64,000 nucleotides of DNA from Pratylenchus scribneri (lineage: Eukaryota > Nematoda > Chromadorea > Rhabditida > Pratylenchidae). The notes under the pieces were generated by a model. The model made no database searches, was not told the DNA's origin, and saw only the letters and a program-made list of their open reading frames with translations. Positions 1 through 10,580 of this stretch are shown here, piece by piece; position 1 is the stretch's first letter; every line of letters starts with the position of its first letter. The stretch spans positions 620,001 to 684,000 of the forward strand of contig JAQSEB010000035.1 in assembly GCA_030063045.1 (NCBI GenBank). The letters are read 5' to 3'. A program made the translations under genes and the position numbers.

Positions 1-11
1 AAAAGAAATCA

Positions 12-206
12 ATGAATGGACGACAACAAAGGGAAATAGCAGAGAAGGGATACACATTCCTGCGGGGGAAAAGACAACAACGATTGGCATATGGCCAAAA
101 TGGAATTGGCCAACAAATGGAAATGGCCAGAAATGAACAGGAATTGGAGGAACAAATCCATCAATTGGCCGAAATTGATAAAAATGGCATGACAAAATTA
201 ATTTAA
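12..206 (+). other. Open frame of unclear status, Gln/Glu-rich
   Basis: A 64-codon open frame, hydrophilic and rich in Gln, Glu and Arg, ends in TAA at 206. It contains no GT that could serve as a donor, so it cannot be spliced to the moulting-cycle exons downstream in this frame. It may be the last exon of a gene that begins before the window, or chance coding in a stretch with several ATTGGCC-type repeats. I do not recognise it. Confidence 0.2.
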
Positions 207-298
207 ATATTTTATTATGGCCAAGTTTTATGGCCATAAAAATTCCAATTTTGCCAAGCAAAAATTATTGTTTTTTTTTATTTTTAAAAATATTTCAG

Positions 299-2109
299 CC
301 ATTCAACAATTCCATTTTCTGCGTCAAAAACGTCAAATTGATCAACCAAATGTGAATGTGAATGAAGGGAATGAAAATAGGATGGAATCATTTCGATTCA
401 ACATTCTCCAACCATTTGCATTTTCCAATCAATTCAGCCAGGGTGTCGTTGTACAAGGATTAATTTTGTCCCCATATTTTTGGACAACCGAAATCCTCTC
501 CCCCGACATTTTGACAGTTTGTTTTGGGAAATTTACAAATAATTTGTTTCATTTTAGACTGAAATATTGGCACCAAATGCTTTTGGCGCTTCAATTCTTT
601 CGGCAAATGTGAATTTATTTTTTAAATATTTAATATTATAATTTTCACTTTTTAATGAATCCCCAAAATAGTTTTCAAATTTTAAAATTAATTTTTTCAA
701 CCTAGATTCTGACTGCCCGTCTTCTTTCTCCCACAGCGTTTGGTCTACAAATGCTTTCGCCTGAAATTCTAGCCATTTATATGTAACAATTTTCGGGTCA
801 ATATATGCCGTAAATGCTCTTTTTCATGAGGAATTTTTTTAAGCCTCTCAAAATTTTGGAAAATTTGGGTTTAATTCCTAAATTTAAATTTGTTGACATC
901 TTTGAACAAATTATATAGCGTATTTTGTTAGAGCTTTAGGGAACAAAATAAAAGCAATTAAAAAATTTTAAGTTCACTTTGAGAGGGGCTACGGGCCAGG
1001 GCTGGGTATCGTATCGTTTATCGTTATCGTGTATCGTTTTTTATTTTTCGATTTGCCCAGCCCTGCTACGGGCCCTGAAAATCGAGGGCGAGGAATTATT
1101 AGAGAATGTGGAATTAAAAGAGCATCTACTGTCTACGGTATGTCAATAAAATTATGTTTGCCAGTTTGACGCCCGAGGCACTTTTTGTTGAATTGCTTGC
1201 GCCCAACATAATGACCCCAAGAATTGCCAGCCCAGAATATTTGTCAATCAGTTTGCTTTCCCCAAGTGAATGAAATCAATAAATTAATTATTAATTATCA
1301 TTAATTCCAGATGTAATGCAACCTCGAATTGCGGCAGTCGACGAAATTGGCCTGAATATACTTTCGCCAAACATTCTTTCCCCTCGATTCAACAGTAGTG
1401 AAAAATTTATGATTGAGTTAATGAAAATGGCGAATTTATAAATTTAAAATATTTTTTTAGAATATTATCGCCTCACATTTTGGGTGGCGAACATGAAACA
1501 TCGGATGAGGAAATTTTGAATGAAGAAGAGGATAAAAAAGCAGGCCATGAAGTGCATGAAGGGCAACAACATGGGGGAAATAAGGTAGCATATTCCATGA
1601 TAAAATATTAATGAATAAATAGGAATAGGACAGAAAAAATGGGGGATTGTATTCAATGCGAATTGAAGATATTAGGAGTAAGAATTTTTTAATATTCTGA
1701 ACAATTATATGTTGGATTATATTAATTAATATTAGATTAAATAAAAATCCTTATTGACAATTTTTTGAAAATCTTAGAGCAATAATAAATCTATCCAATT
1801 ATTTTTGGATCAATAATTTTAATATTAAAATACTCTAAAATAAGTTAATCAAATTATAAAAATATAATTCCTCATCAATTATTAAATTAGTCAATTTTGT
1901 AGCAAAAAAGCTTGAATTCCCTAATTTTTCCTTATTAATTTTACCATATGTTTAAGGATGCCCCGCGTAGTGAAGTTGCCCCAGGCATTGTTGAATTGGG
2001 CGGTGATTTGTCTAATAATTTTGCAAATAATAATGAAAATACAAAAGAAGGCTGGATGGGAAGAGGTCGAGGAAATAGAAAAGAAAACATTGGAATTGGC
2101 CCATTTTGA
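299..2109 (+). CDS. MLT-10-like moulting-cycle protein, 5' end missing
   Basis: Eight exons agree in phase: 299-516, 558-608, 706-782, 1165-1265, 1311-1416, 1461-1584 and 1957-2109, preceded by at least one exon I could not place. The product is dominated by a degenerate LSP-type repeat: ILSPYF, EILSPDIL, RLLSPTAFG, QMLSPEIL, ELLAPNIMTP, RIASPEYLS, LLSP, NILSPNILSPR, ILSPHILGG. It ends in an acidic, then Gly/Asn/Arg-rich tail. This repeat style is what I know from the nematode Moulting_cycle family (MLT-10 of C. elegans), secreted cuticle-associated proteins needed for ecdysis. The fourth intron (783-1164) carries a repeat with a nested 69-bp hAT-type insertion. Family assignment rests on the repeat pattern alone; the signal peptide would lie in the missing 5' part. 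(The exon list gives the seven that are visible.). Confidence 0.62.
788..1140. repeat. Dispersed repeat family C (TACGGTAAATGCTCTTTTAATTC type)
   Basis: Intronic copy of a dispersed element whose ends read like TACGGTAAATGCTCTTTTAA and whose body includes GTAGAGCTTTAGG and AAATTTGGAAAATT motifs. Related, more or less degraded copies lie near 8290-8392, 10245-10400, 13770-13890, 19465-19560, 19745-19935, 23895-24020, 40235-40505 and 42340-42560. Both ends tend to be inverted copies, so a MITE is likely, but I could not define a clean target duplication. Confidence 0.5.
997..1065. mobile_element. 69-bp hAT-type MITE with 8-bp target duplication
   Basis: The insert begins CAGGGCTGGG and ends CCCAGCCCTG, a perfect 10-bp terminal inverted repeat. 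It is flanked by the direct repeat CTACGGGC at 989-996 and 1066-1073. An 8-bp duplication and a CAGGG start are what hAT transposases leave. The 49-bp interior is mostly a run of TATCG-containing repeats, so there is no coding capacity. It sits inside the family C repeat in an intron. Confidence 0.8.
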
Positions 2110-2131
2110 AATTTTTATAAAAAATCATAAT

Positions 2132-3772
2132 TTAATCTGTAATTTGATTGATAGACAATAAAATTAGTTCATCTCGTATTTCTTTGTTAAATTGCCTTCT
2201 TTTTCCGCCCAATCTTTTTACTTCATTTTCAATCCATTGTTGTCGACATTTTTGGGCATAATCCATTATTTGAATGCCATTTGGGATCGAATCAGGAATT
2301 TGGCCAATTGGTTTTTGTTGAAGAGAACGCCGAAATTTAGGGGGTAAGAAAGTGTCAATTGGATCCGATCGAATGGAATGCCGAAATTGGGAAGAATGAA
2401 TGGGAAATGGTGGATAGGCCAAATCGTCTCCAAATTGATAATTTTCTGGGTCCATTTCAATTCTCAATTGATTTCTGCCCTTCCTTCCCAAATTGGTTCT
2501 TTGCATATATTTCCTATAAATATTAAAAATTAATGTCCACTAATTTTCATTTACTCACTTCTCCTTCTTCATGGAATCATTTTCAACATTATTTTGGCCT
2601 CGTTGTTGCCATCCCGAATTGAATTGATGTTTTGTGGCCATTTGGCATTTTATTGTATAATAAAAATGCATTTTTTGTTCAAATTCTTCCTCCTTCTTCT
2701 CTGCTCTATTTCGGCCTGATTTTTTCGCATTCTTTTTCTGTCCTCCTTCATTTTCATTGCGTCCAAAAAGATCAATCCAAATTGGTTTTCCTTCATCAAT
2801 TATTTCCATTTGGCACTCATCCAATCCACGGCCTTTCCTCAGATTCCTTCGCTTTTTTGGCTGATCATTTTCCCTTCAAATCAAATCATTTTCTTTTGCA
2901 ATAAATATTAGAAATTGGTAAATACGAAATTTACTAGAAGCTGATCTAGCTAATTTTTGAAATCATCGCTTCTTGATTTTGTATTGACTAGAGAATTGGC
3001 TCATTCGACTCACTCAGAATCACAATGGTCGATTTAATCCATGAAATTTCAATTTCAGTCAGAAATTAGTTTTAGGCCATAGTTAGTAAATCAAAACCGG
3101 TGAAATTTGATAGACTATATCGATTAAAGCCGAATCGAATACTATTCTCGAGGCTCTACAAATTTTAGAAGCAGAAATTTACAAAAATTATTTACCATGG
3201 ATGGCATCTAGCTAGTTCTGAAATTAGCTAATTTCAAATATTAGCTTTAAAAGATATATTCACCCCCTAATAATCCCAAACTCACTGGAATAATTGGGCC
3301 AATTTGTTGACCCCTCGTCCCGATCCACAGCTTTTCTCGATCAAATTCCCATTTCCTCCTTTGCTGCAAATTTCCATCACATTTTCCTCCTCAAAAATGT
3401 CCCTTCCGGCCATTTGGCATTTGCCAATTGGATTGATCCTTTGAATTACTTTGGTCACTCGAATTCCTCTTTCTGGCTTCTGAAAATTGGAAAATTTGTC
3501 CAAAAATTTGACAAATATTTTACCTGTGGCATTTCTTCCTCCTCCAACAATTCCCATCGCTTTTTTCGGTTCATTGAAAGTGGTGCCATTATTTCCTCTC
3601 CTCCATCAATAAATTTGTCCACTTTCATTTCCAAAATATCCGGCCCAATATTTGCCTTTCTATTTCGATGGATTCGGCCATTTTCTGTTGGATGAGGGCG
3701 GCGTCGAAGGCAAAGACGATCATCGGCCCAAAAATTATTATTTATTTTTTGTTGTTGATTTTTTGTTGACAT
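2132..3772 (-). CDS. Unknown nematode protein, inverted short paralogue of the RBR gene N-terminus
   Basis: Four exons, 3772-3524, 3479-3286, 2873-2559 and 2513-2132, give an uninterrupted 379-codon frame with consistent phases (0, 2, 2). Exon 1 (249 nt) and exon 2 (194 nt) match in length and sequence the first two exons of the 10901-14969 gene on the other strand, and exons 3 and 4 start alike. After roughly 20 residues of exon 4 the two diverge, and this copy stops where the other continues into RING domains. The protein is basic and acidic by turns, with no signal peptide, membrane segment or domain I recognise. The phase-2 intron 2874-3285 holds a dispersed palindromic repeat. It could be a functional short paralogue, or a truncated duplicate that found a new stop. 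Confidence 0.6.
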
Positions 3773-4110
3773 TTTTCTATTTTATTCTAGTCGCCTATTA
3801 AATTATTTAAATGAAATATTAACCAAAAATCAACCCATTTTATAGTCAAATTTTGAGGGCGGAGGATTACTAATATTTTGATTATGAAATAATTTTTTTA
3901 TTCAGCGGAATTCGTAACCAAAAAAGCATCAAAAAATGATATGATTTTCTAAATTGGGAAAGGTGGGGGAAAAATAGGGCGGGGGAATGGACAAATTTCG
4001 CAAGAAAGAGTCAACGTCGCTGGGAGGGTTGGTTGAGAGAAATGAGGGAATGGAACGGGAAATGAATGAATGGAATGGAAGGGAATTGCGAAAAGCTGAC
4101 TGAGTGATGA
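2559..4110 (-). repeat. Arm 1 of a large inverted duplication
   Basis: Exons 1-3 of the gene on this strand, their introns and roughly 340 bp of upstream DNA (through the Pro/Ser-poor stretch around 3880-4110) have a diverged inverted counterpart at about 10580-12230. The upstream match includes the TTCAGCGGAATTCGTAA block near 3902 and its reverse complement near 10767-10785. The arms enclose about 6.5 kb with three unrelated genes. Confidence 0.7.
2930..3255. repeat. Dispersed intronic repeat family F
   Basis: Intronic palindromic element with GGTCGATTTAATCCATGAAA and a mirrored AATCGACC-type half. Related copies are at 11440-11790 and 18740-19060; all three are in introns, and the first two sit in the same intron of the inverted paralogues. 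Ends near AGCTAGAT/ATCTAGCT are imperfect. Confidence 0.5.
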
Positions 4111-4728
4111 GGGAAAAGCGGCTAACAAAAAAATAATCAATTTTTCTAATGCAATGTGGTTTTTGTGACTAATAAGTTTAAAATGACGGTTATAATGAAT
4201 TGTCTAAAATTGGAAAAAAATATCTAAAATAATGGATGAATATTTTAGGCCAATATCTGGCCAAACCTATTGGATTTATATTTGGAATAAATACTTATAC
4301 AAAATAAGGTAATTTTCAGTTATGTCACTCCCCCCCCCCCCCCCCCCTTGAATTAATTCCGATTATAAAGGGGGATCCTTTAATATTTTAATTTTGACAT
4401 TCAACACACACAAATTACGTGATATCGAAAAATAACAAAAATTCGTGTTTAATACTAAAAAAATACCCTAGAAATTAAGTCTTAATCTGAGGATTGCATA
4501 ACCGAAAATACCTTAAAATGAAATAATAGGACAATAAATTATTTTAATATAATCCTAATTGCAATCAATTGTTTTTCGTCCTCATTCCATCCTTCAAAAA
4601 TCATTCCTAAAAATGTAAAAATCCATTCACAATCTCATTCATAATAGCAAAATTATCAATTTTCCCCAATAAATTGTTATCAATTATTATCAATCCACTC
4701 TCATCCCTCCATAATTTCATTCCGCAGC
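4111..4728. other. Intergenic, includes an 18-C homopolymer
   Basis: No gene seen. A run of 18 cytosines lies at 4330-4347, notable in DNA this AT-rich. A polypyrimidine stretch ending in CCGCAG at 4723-4728 looks like a splice acceptor for the BTB gene's first visible exon, so its real first exon may lie in this stretch. Confidence 0.5.
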
Positions 4729-6840
4729 TCCAAATCGGGTCATCCCTTTAGAGCCCTTCCCATTCGAATGTTTTTGCCCCATTTCCTTCCAAAACCACCT
4801 TTTCAATCTGTTTTTGCCAATTTCCTGCCCAAAAATATGTCCTTCCCTGCTTTGCTTCATTTTTTCGCTGTTGAACCCTTCAAATTATTTTTTGCCCTCA
4901 TCGGTGGCATTTTCCAACTTTTACTTTCATTCACATCAAGGAATAAACCAAAACGTATTCTAAATCCACGGAAAACCTTAAATTCCTCTAATTCAGTTCG
5001 AACTTCCTCCCAAAGTCGTCAAAGCAAATCGGAAATTGAATTGAATGGAGCAAATAATATTTATGAGGAATATTCCATTGTTGGGGAACAATGTTTGTCG
5101 GTGAATGTGCCCCCTCAACAATATTATACAAATAATGGGGCAATATTCAATTCGACGAGGGCATGGATCGAAGGCAGAAAATGGCATGCTTTTTTTTTGC
5201 TTTTTTAGGGCTGGAATGAAAATTGAATTAAAAAATATTTTAATTAATTAAATTTGATTAAAATTATTTTATTTTTTTTTATTAATTTTTTTTTTGAATT
5301 TAATTTTTAATTAATGTGTAATTTAGGGAATTTACGGTATTGAGGAATGCAAATTCCCAGCATACATTAAAATTGGCCCTTGTTGATTTGGATTTACAAT
5401 TCAGCAGTGTGGCAGCCGAAATCCTTTTCTGGCAATGGCATCGGGGAAAACAAATTTGCATTTTACAGGTTTTTTAAACAATTAAATCGAATTGGCAAAA
5501 ATTTTTATTTTCAGAAATTTCAAAAATGTTTTCAACATCCTGGCAGCAATATTCAATTCCAATTGAATGGGCCAATTGGGAATATTCTGCCATCGGATGG
5601 ATATTTTAATGTTCTCATTCGAACATTGGAAAAGAGACAACAAAGGTTATTATTTTGTTAAATCAGATTATTTTGCCCCAAAATTTCCATCTGCTCTGCT
5701 TCAAAATAATTCAGCCTGTTTTTCGTGTTTTTCACTAATCCGCTTATTTTGTGTTTTTGCACTAATTCCGCCTGTTTTTGTGTTTTTTGCACTAATTCCG
5801 CCTGTTTGTGTTTTTGCACTAATTCCGCCTGTTTGTGTTTTTGCACTAATTCCGCCTGTTTGTGTTTTTGCACTAATTCCGCCTGTTTTTGTGTTTTTGC
5901 ACTATTTCCGCCTGTTTTTGTGTTTTTGCACTATTTCCGCCTGTTTTTTTGTTTTTGCACTAATTCCGCCTGTTTGTGTTTTTTCACTAATTCCGCCTGT
6001 TTTTTTGTTTTTGCACTAATTCCGCCTGTTTGTGTTTTTGCACTAATTCCGCCTGTTTTTTTGTTTTTGCACTAATTCAGCCGGTTTTGTATCTCACCTA
6101 ATTAATTTTGCCCTTTTCCCTTAATTATTATTATTTTTATAATAGTATTACATTGCCCTCATTTGACGAATCGGAAAATGTGAACATTTTGGTTGGGAAT
6201 GAATGTTTTGCCCTTTCCAAGCATTATTTGATGTCAATTTCACCGGTATTCCACAAAATGTTTACCGTTGAAATGCGCGAAAAACGACAAAATGAAGTCA
6301 CCTTGGAGGAAATTGGCCCAGTAGAATTCAAAACATTCCTTGAAGCAATTTCGCCAAAACAAATTCATCCAAATCGTTTGAAAATCATTTCAATACCTAA
6401 TATAATTTTGTACTAAATTCTAGCATATAATGTTCATGAATTACTTAAATTGGCCGATCGATTTCAATGTGATTTGTTGCGCGATCGATGCGAAGAACAT
6501 TTGGTGAATGGAGTGGAATTCCCACTTATTGAGAGGTTACTTTGCGCCGAAATTTATCGACTTGAAAAATTGAAAGTATTTGATGGAAATTTGGAAAAAA
6601 TAAAAATTCAAAAAATTTAGAATTACATACTGAAAAGTTTAACCGGCTCTGGACTTCGTGATTTTTATGAAGAAAATCAGGCAGCATTGAATTTGCTTAG
6701 CAAAGATTTATTAATTCAATTAACTTCACGGATTTGCACAAGGTGATCAAATTTAGAAAAAATAATTTCAAATAATTGCCACCTAGTGTAAAGATCGACC
6801 GCACTTCTTTCTGCCTCAATTGCCAAAGGAATATGAATGA
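4729..6840 (+). CDS. BTB/POZ-domain protein
   Basis: Exons in phase agreement: about 4729-5100 (in-frame ATG at 4768), 5361-5468, 5515-5645, 6146 to about 6375, then exons beginning near 6425, 6620 and 6788, stop at about 6840. The fourth exon encodes the BTB core: LPSFDESENVNILVGNE, then LSKHYLMSISPVFHKMF, then a block with VTLEEIGPVEFKTFLEAI. This is the usual β-strand/helix order in which a hydrophobic SPVFxxMF is pathognomonic. Following exons give a BACK-like helical region with LADRFQCDLLRDRCEEHL. BTB proteins dimerise and often act as adaptors for cullin-3 ubiquitin ligases. The N-terminal 110 residues include a hydrophobic stretch (FKLFFALIGGIFQLLL) and then a Ser/Asn-rich part without a recognised fold; a MATH domain is not evident. 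The intron before the BTB exon carries a minisatellite. Confidence 0.7.
5711..6092. repeat. Minisatellite, about 21-bp unit, in BTB intron
   Basis: About 16 head-to-tail copies of a unit reading TTTTTGCACTAATTCCGCCT plus 1-5 variable T/G bases. Length changes are mostly in the T runs, and two neighbouring copies carry TATTTCC for TAATTCC. The array is open in several frames by composition only; it lies between donor 5646 and acceptor 6145, so it is intronic. Confidence 0.9.
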
Positions 6841-6944
6841 TTGAAATGAATGAAATTGGATTTTAACATGGATGGAAATTTAAAATGAAAAAAAATATTT
6901 CTTTGCTGAAAGATTTAAATTTCATTTATTGAAAGCTTAATAAC

Positions 6945-7190
6945 TTTTTGATGCATGTAATCATGATCATAAACCCTATAAATCTTATTCGAAATAGCTC
7001 TTTAAAACGCATCGATTGGCCTATTGATTGTTATGGTTTAAAAAAATCAGAATCAGAAAGCCTAAAAACCCAAACATGGTTTAATACCCTGAATTTTGGT
7101 CAAACTATAAAAATCAATAAATCAATCGACACATCACGATGAGCTCTATCAAATGGTATACGGTTTATAGAGAATTTAAATCTTTCGGTA
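6945..7190. repeat. Palindromic MITE-like repeat, family A
   Basis: Imperfect inverted repeat with the family A core: AAACCxTATAxxxxTT, GAxCTCxxCxAxACGCATCG, then the mirrored TGxGATGAGCTCTATCAAATG and TATACGGTTTATAG. Other copies are at 9466-9645, 20730-21035, 23075-23385, 35599-35990 and 40515-40767, with a weaker match near 30520-30740. No coding capacity. Confidence 0.5.
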
Positions 7191-7534
7191 AAAAATGACA
7201 GCCATATTTATTTGTTCAAATAATTTAATTTTTGTCTTTTTTTATGTAGAAATATTTAATTCCTTCTCGCAATTTATTAAATTATTTTTCCCCTTTAGAT
7301 TATGATTCATTTGTTTGATTTGCGTCCTTCAATTTACTGATGAACCGGTTTCCGCTATTCGCCAATTTCTCGCCCTTCAAACCATAACCAAAAACATCAT
7401 CGATTCAAATAATGAAAAAGGGTGATTGAATGTGGAAGAAGACAAAAGAGGGTTTCACGCAGCATTTTTGTTCACCCATTTATTTTTCTTTCCAAATAAT
7501 ATTCATTTTCATAATTTTTTTAATTTATTACAAT

Positions 7535-7853
7535 TGGGGACTAGACAATTGGTAGTTTCTTGATAAATTTATATAACATTTTAGTGCATAAATTAGCTAA
7601 AAAATGATATCTCAAACATTAGACAAGATTGGGAATTACCGAATTATGGTCAAAAATAAACAGTTATTTTTTTTAAAATTTGGTTTTGACTATTTTATTG
7701 TCATAACTTGTTAATTTCAAATCTTGTCCAATGATTTTGATATTATTTTTTGCTAATTTTATGCACTATAAAATGCTTTATAAATTTATCAAGTAACTTT
7801 ACCACCTTTCAGACTAGACTGTTCCATCCTCAATTGTCTCATCTCCAATTGTT
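7535..7853. repeat. Palindromic MITE-like repeat, family B
   Basis: Inverted-repeat element. The left half has GACAATTG, GATAAATTTATATAACATTTTAGTGC and TTAGCTAAAAAATGATATC; the right half carries the mirror images, ending in TCAATTGTC. Three further copies are at about 17040-17345, 35200-35505 and 39045-39395. All share the TAAATTTATA, ATAAAATGC and AATTGTC landmarks, in the order expected of a foldback element roughly 310 bp long. Confidence 0.6.
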
Positions 7854-7877
7854 TTAAACCCTAATTTAAGACCTATA

Positions 7878-8123
7878 ATGACTCAATTATTGCTTCCTTT
7901 GTTGGCCATTTTTGCAATTTTCATTGCCTATTCTTTCCAATATGAATGCCCCGGCGGTTTGAATGGGCCATGTTGGGTGTCGGCATGTCCAACCAATGAA
8001 ACATATTGGTCCAATTGTGGGAATATGTTTGCCAGTGCCGAATCCCTGGGATGCAAGGAGAAAACGTACAGTCATTTCCAAAATTGCGGAATCCTTCAGA
8101 ATCATTACAAATGTTGCGCTTGA
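7878..8123 (+). CDS. Small cysteine-rich secreted protein
   Basis: A single-exon 81-residue frame. Residues 1-20 are a textbook signal peptide (QLLLPLLAIFAIFIAYSF). The mature part of about 60 residues has eight cysteines in the order C, C, C, C, C, C, CC, the last two adjacent next to the C-terminal Ala, which suits four disulfides. A possible N-glycosylation site is NET. Polyadenylation-type AATAAA boxes follow at about 8183. I do not recognise the family. In nematodes such proteins include secreted effectors, defence peptides and structural proteins, and nothing here decides among them. Opposite-strand frames over this gene are shadows. Confidence 0.6.
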   Translation: MTQLLLPLLAIFAIFIAYSFQYECPGGLNGPCWVSACPTNETYWSNCGNMFASAESLGCKEKTYSHFQNCGILQNHYKCCA

Positions 8124-8189
8124 TATTCTGGGAATTGAACAAAACATTCGAATATGATGCCTCTTCTAAAATGCACATTTATTGAATAA

Positions 8190-8944
8190 ATAAATTTTGT
8201 CATTTTAATAAAAAAATATTTTGCAATTAATTTTCGATAGAAATGGATTAAACTGACTGAGAGGGGCAATATTCATTTCATTATCCTTTTTAAGGTGTTA
8301 CAACATTTGTGACAATAAATGTTCCTCACTTTCTCTGTGAAGGTTGAAAAATAATTTCCCATGAGGAATTAAAAGAACATATACGATAATTATGATTCAG
8401 TTCCATTGTCCATTCCCTTGTCAATTGCCATCATAAAATAAATATCCAAAATATGCACAAAATTATTTTAAAATGTTTTTCGGTTTTTTCTCATTTAATC
8501 GTCCATCAAATTCAATTAAATTCGAATTTGGATTTGGATGAAAAAATTGTAGATTTTTCGATCTTCGATGCCAAAGGGTGCATTATTCCCCAATTTGATC
8601 ATATTATTCATCCAATTCCATTTTACATTTCTATCAAATTATCGTTTTTATTTAACAATTAGGCATATCTAGTGTGTTGAATATGAAAAGGATTATGATT
8701 ATCCCTTCGAATCTGTTGAATGGGCCATCCACTTATTATTTTTATTCCGATCATTGCTCCTCACACTGTCAAATCCCTCTTCCCTATTAAATCCCCTTTA
8801 CAAATTCACCATCCAATTTTACAAATTAGTGAGTGAAATTTTGACAAAAACAAAGTGTTTGGCCATTTCCAATTAGATTGAATTCGGCTATAAAATTGGA
8901 ATTGAATTAGTCCCAAAACATTCAAATCGTCGTCCTCGCCAAAA
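8190..8944. other. Intergenic; degraded family C repeat and a weak 69-codon frame
   Basis: A degraded family C copy lies near 8290-8392. A 69-codon frame at 8453-8662 starts with a mildly hydrophobic stretch but has no homologue I recognise and no clear splice partners, so I do not call it a gene. Confidence 0.4.
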
Positions 8945-10121
8945 ATGCCGATTAAATTTTTTTCATTTTCTCTTTTATTTCTTCTTTCCATTTTCCACCT
9001 TATCAATGCCCGTCCAGCTGATGGAAATGTGCCAGCAGGATTCGGAATGAATAATGAGCAAACCAAAGAATTGGTAGCTGCAATGAAAGGATTACCTGTG
9101 AAGGTGCAAGGCGATTTGGCCGTGAATTTCCTCCAATCATTTGACAAAACCCCGGCCCAATTGAATTCGGAAATGTCCTCATTGTTGGCCCCATATCCGG
9201 GTCCACAGGTTGCGAATTAATTTTTATTCATATTTAAATTTAATTAAAGAGCCTTATGAACAATATGATGAACCAAGCGAAGGAACAAAACACTGCAAAA
9301 TTTCAAACTTACGTTGATTCAATTACAAATGAAACGCTAAAAACGACGGCCCAAAATTTGCTGGTTAATATAAGAATAAATTAATTATTAAGATTTTTTA
9401 GGCATTAGGGAGCCAATTTTGTTGTCGAAAAATCATTTTCTTTTGTCGAAAGATATGCTTGAAACCTTATACCAATGATTTTCATGATTTGACCCAAAAT
9501 TCAATGTATTAAACCGTTTAAATCATATTTTGGTTTACAACTTTTTGATTTAATCAATGAAAATCTATAGAAAAATCGATGTGTCTTTATGAGACTTAAT
9601 TTAATGGTATAAGGTTTATAGTTTATATGATCATGTATCAAAAATTAAGATTTCTGCCAAAGAAATTATTCAGCAAAAAATTAAAGCTTTCGACAAAAAT
9701 GTTTAATTAAATTAATTTTATTTTATTTTTGAAATTTCAAATGCGAAATTGATAATTTAAAGTGATAATAATTTAAATTTTCTTGAATATTCCTTCAGAA
9801 TATGATGACCAATGACAACACCAAAATCAGCGAAATGTGCAATGCATTTATGAATTATATCAATTCATTAAGTGATGAAGACAAAAAAAAATTCATAGCC
9901 AGCACGCCTGAATCGGGTATTAAAAAAAAATTTTGTTCATATTTCCAAATGAATTTATCGAAGATCAATTTACAGCACTAATGAAAGGAAATGAAGCTGG
10001 TGCGGCCGGATCGGATGGAGGATCACCGACAAATTGGTGCCAAAAAGTGGAGGATTATATGGAAAATATGGCCGAAGTTGTGAAGGCAAAAATGGCGAAA
10101 GCATCAGCACCAAAACCATAA
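8945..10121 (+). CDS. Secreted helical protein, SXP/RAL-2-like (tentative)
   Basis: Four exons, 8945-9208, 9250-9363, 9799-9916 and 9964-10121, join in phase (0, 0, 1) to 217 residues. Residues 1-23 form a signal peptide ending at INA-RP. The rest is Met/Asn/Lys/Glu-rich and predicted helical, with repeated LSDEDKKKF and MTNDNTKISE style helices and a late NWCQKVEDYMENM. Length, secretion and helix-rich composition match the nematode-specific SXP/RAL-2 (DUF148) family, reported as secreted proteins of pharyngeal or hypodermal origin, but no diagnostic motif is decisive. The tail is Ala/Lys-rich. Intron 2 carries a family A palindromic repeat. Confidence 0.55.
9466..9645. repeat. Family A palindromic repeat, intronic
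   Basis: Short copy in the second intron of the SXP/RAL-2-like gene. ACCTTATACCAATGATTTTC on the left is mirrored by TTTAATGGTATAAGGT on the right, around a centre with TTAAACCGTTTAAATC. Confidence 0.5.
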
Positions 10122-10580
10122 AAGGAAGCGTGAATGGAATTGAAGAGAATGATGAAATAATTCCCACAATTTAACCTTTTTTTAAATTTTTTATTGAATA
10201 AATTTAATTTCTTGGTCCAAAAACTACATAAATATTTATTTCTTCTATTAGAAATCTTGTCTCTATTAAGATGTCCACTCTCGATTTTGAGGTACTATGT
10301 CTCTTGCCATAATGAACTTTTTGAAAAAATTTTATTGCATTTCTTAGTGCCATTGGTCTCTTAAAAAGCTATAATTGTAACAGTTAAGTCCTAAAATTTT
10401 GGAAATATAAAATTATTTTAAACAAATTGAAAGAAGTACACAGATTTTAGTTTAATTTTAGCCTAAATTTAATTATAAATCAATCAAGTTTTGTACTTTT
10501 ATTTAAAAACATTTGTAAAAAGTAAAAACCACCTTACATCATTCCCAAAAGCGAACAGCCACTTTCGTAATTCCCCATTT
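10122..10580. other. Intergenic with a family C repeat
   Basis: The sequence at 10245-10400 matches 42345-42500 (CTCTCGATTTTGAGGT, AATTTTATTGCATTTCTTAG), marking another family C copy. No gene is seen here. Confidence 0.45.

Noticed and set aside
8453..8662. 69-codon gene with a hydrophobic start
   Set aside because: Weak signal-peptide character, no partner exons, no recognised similarity.
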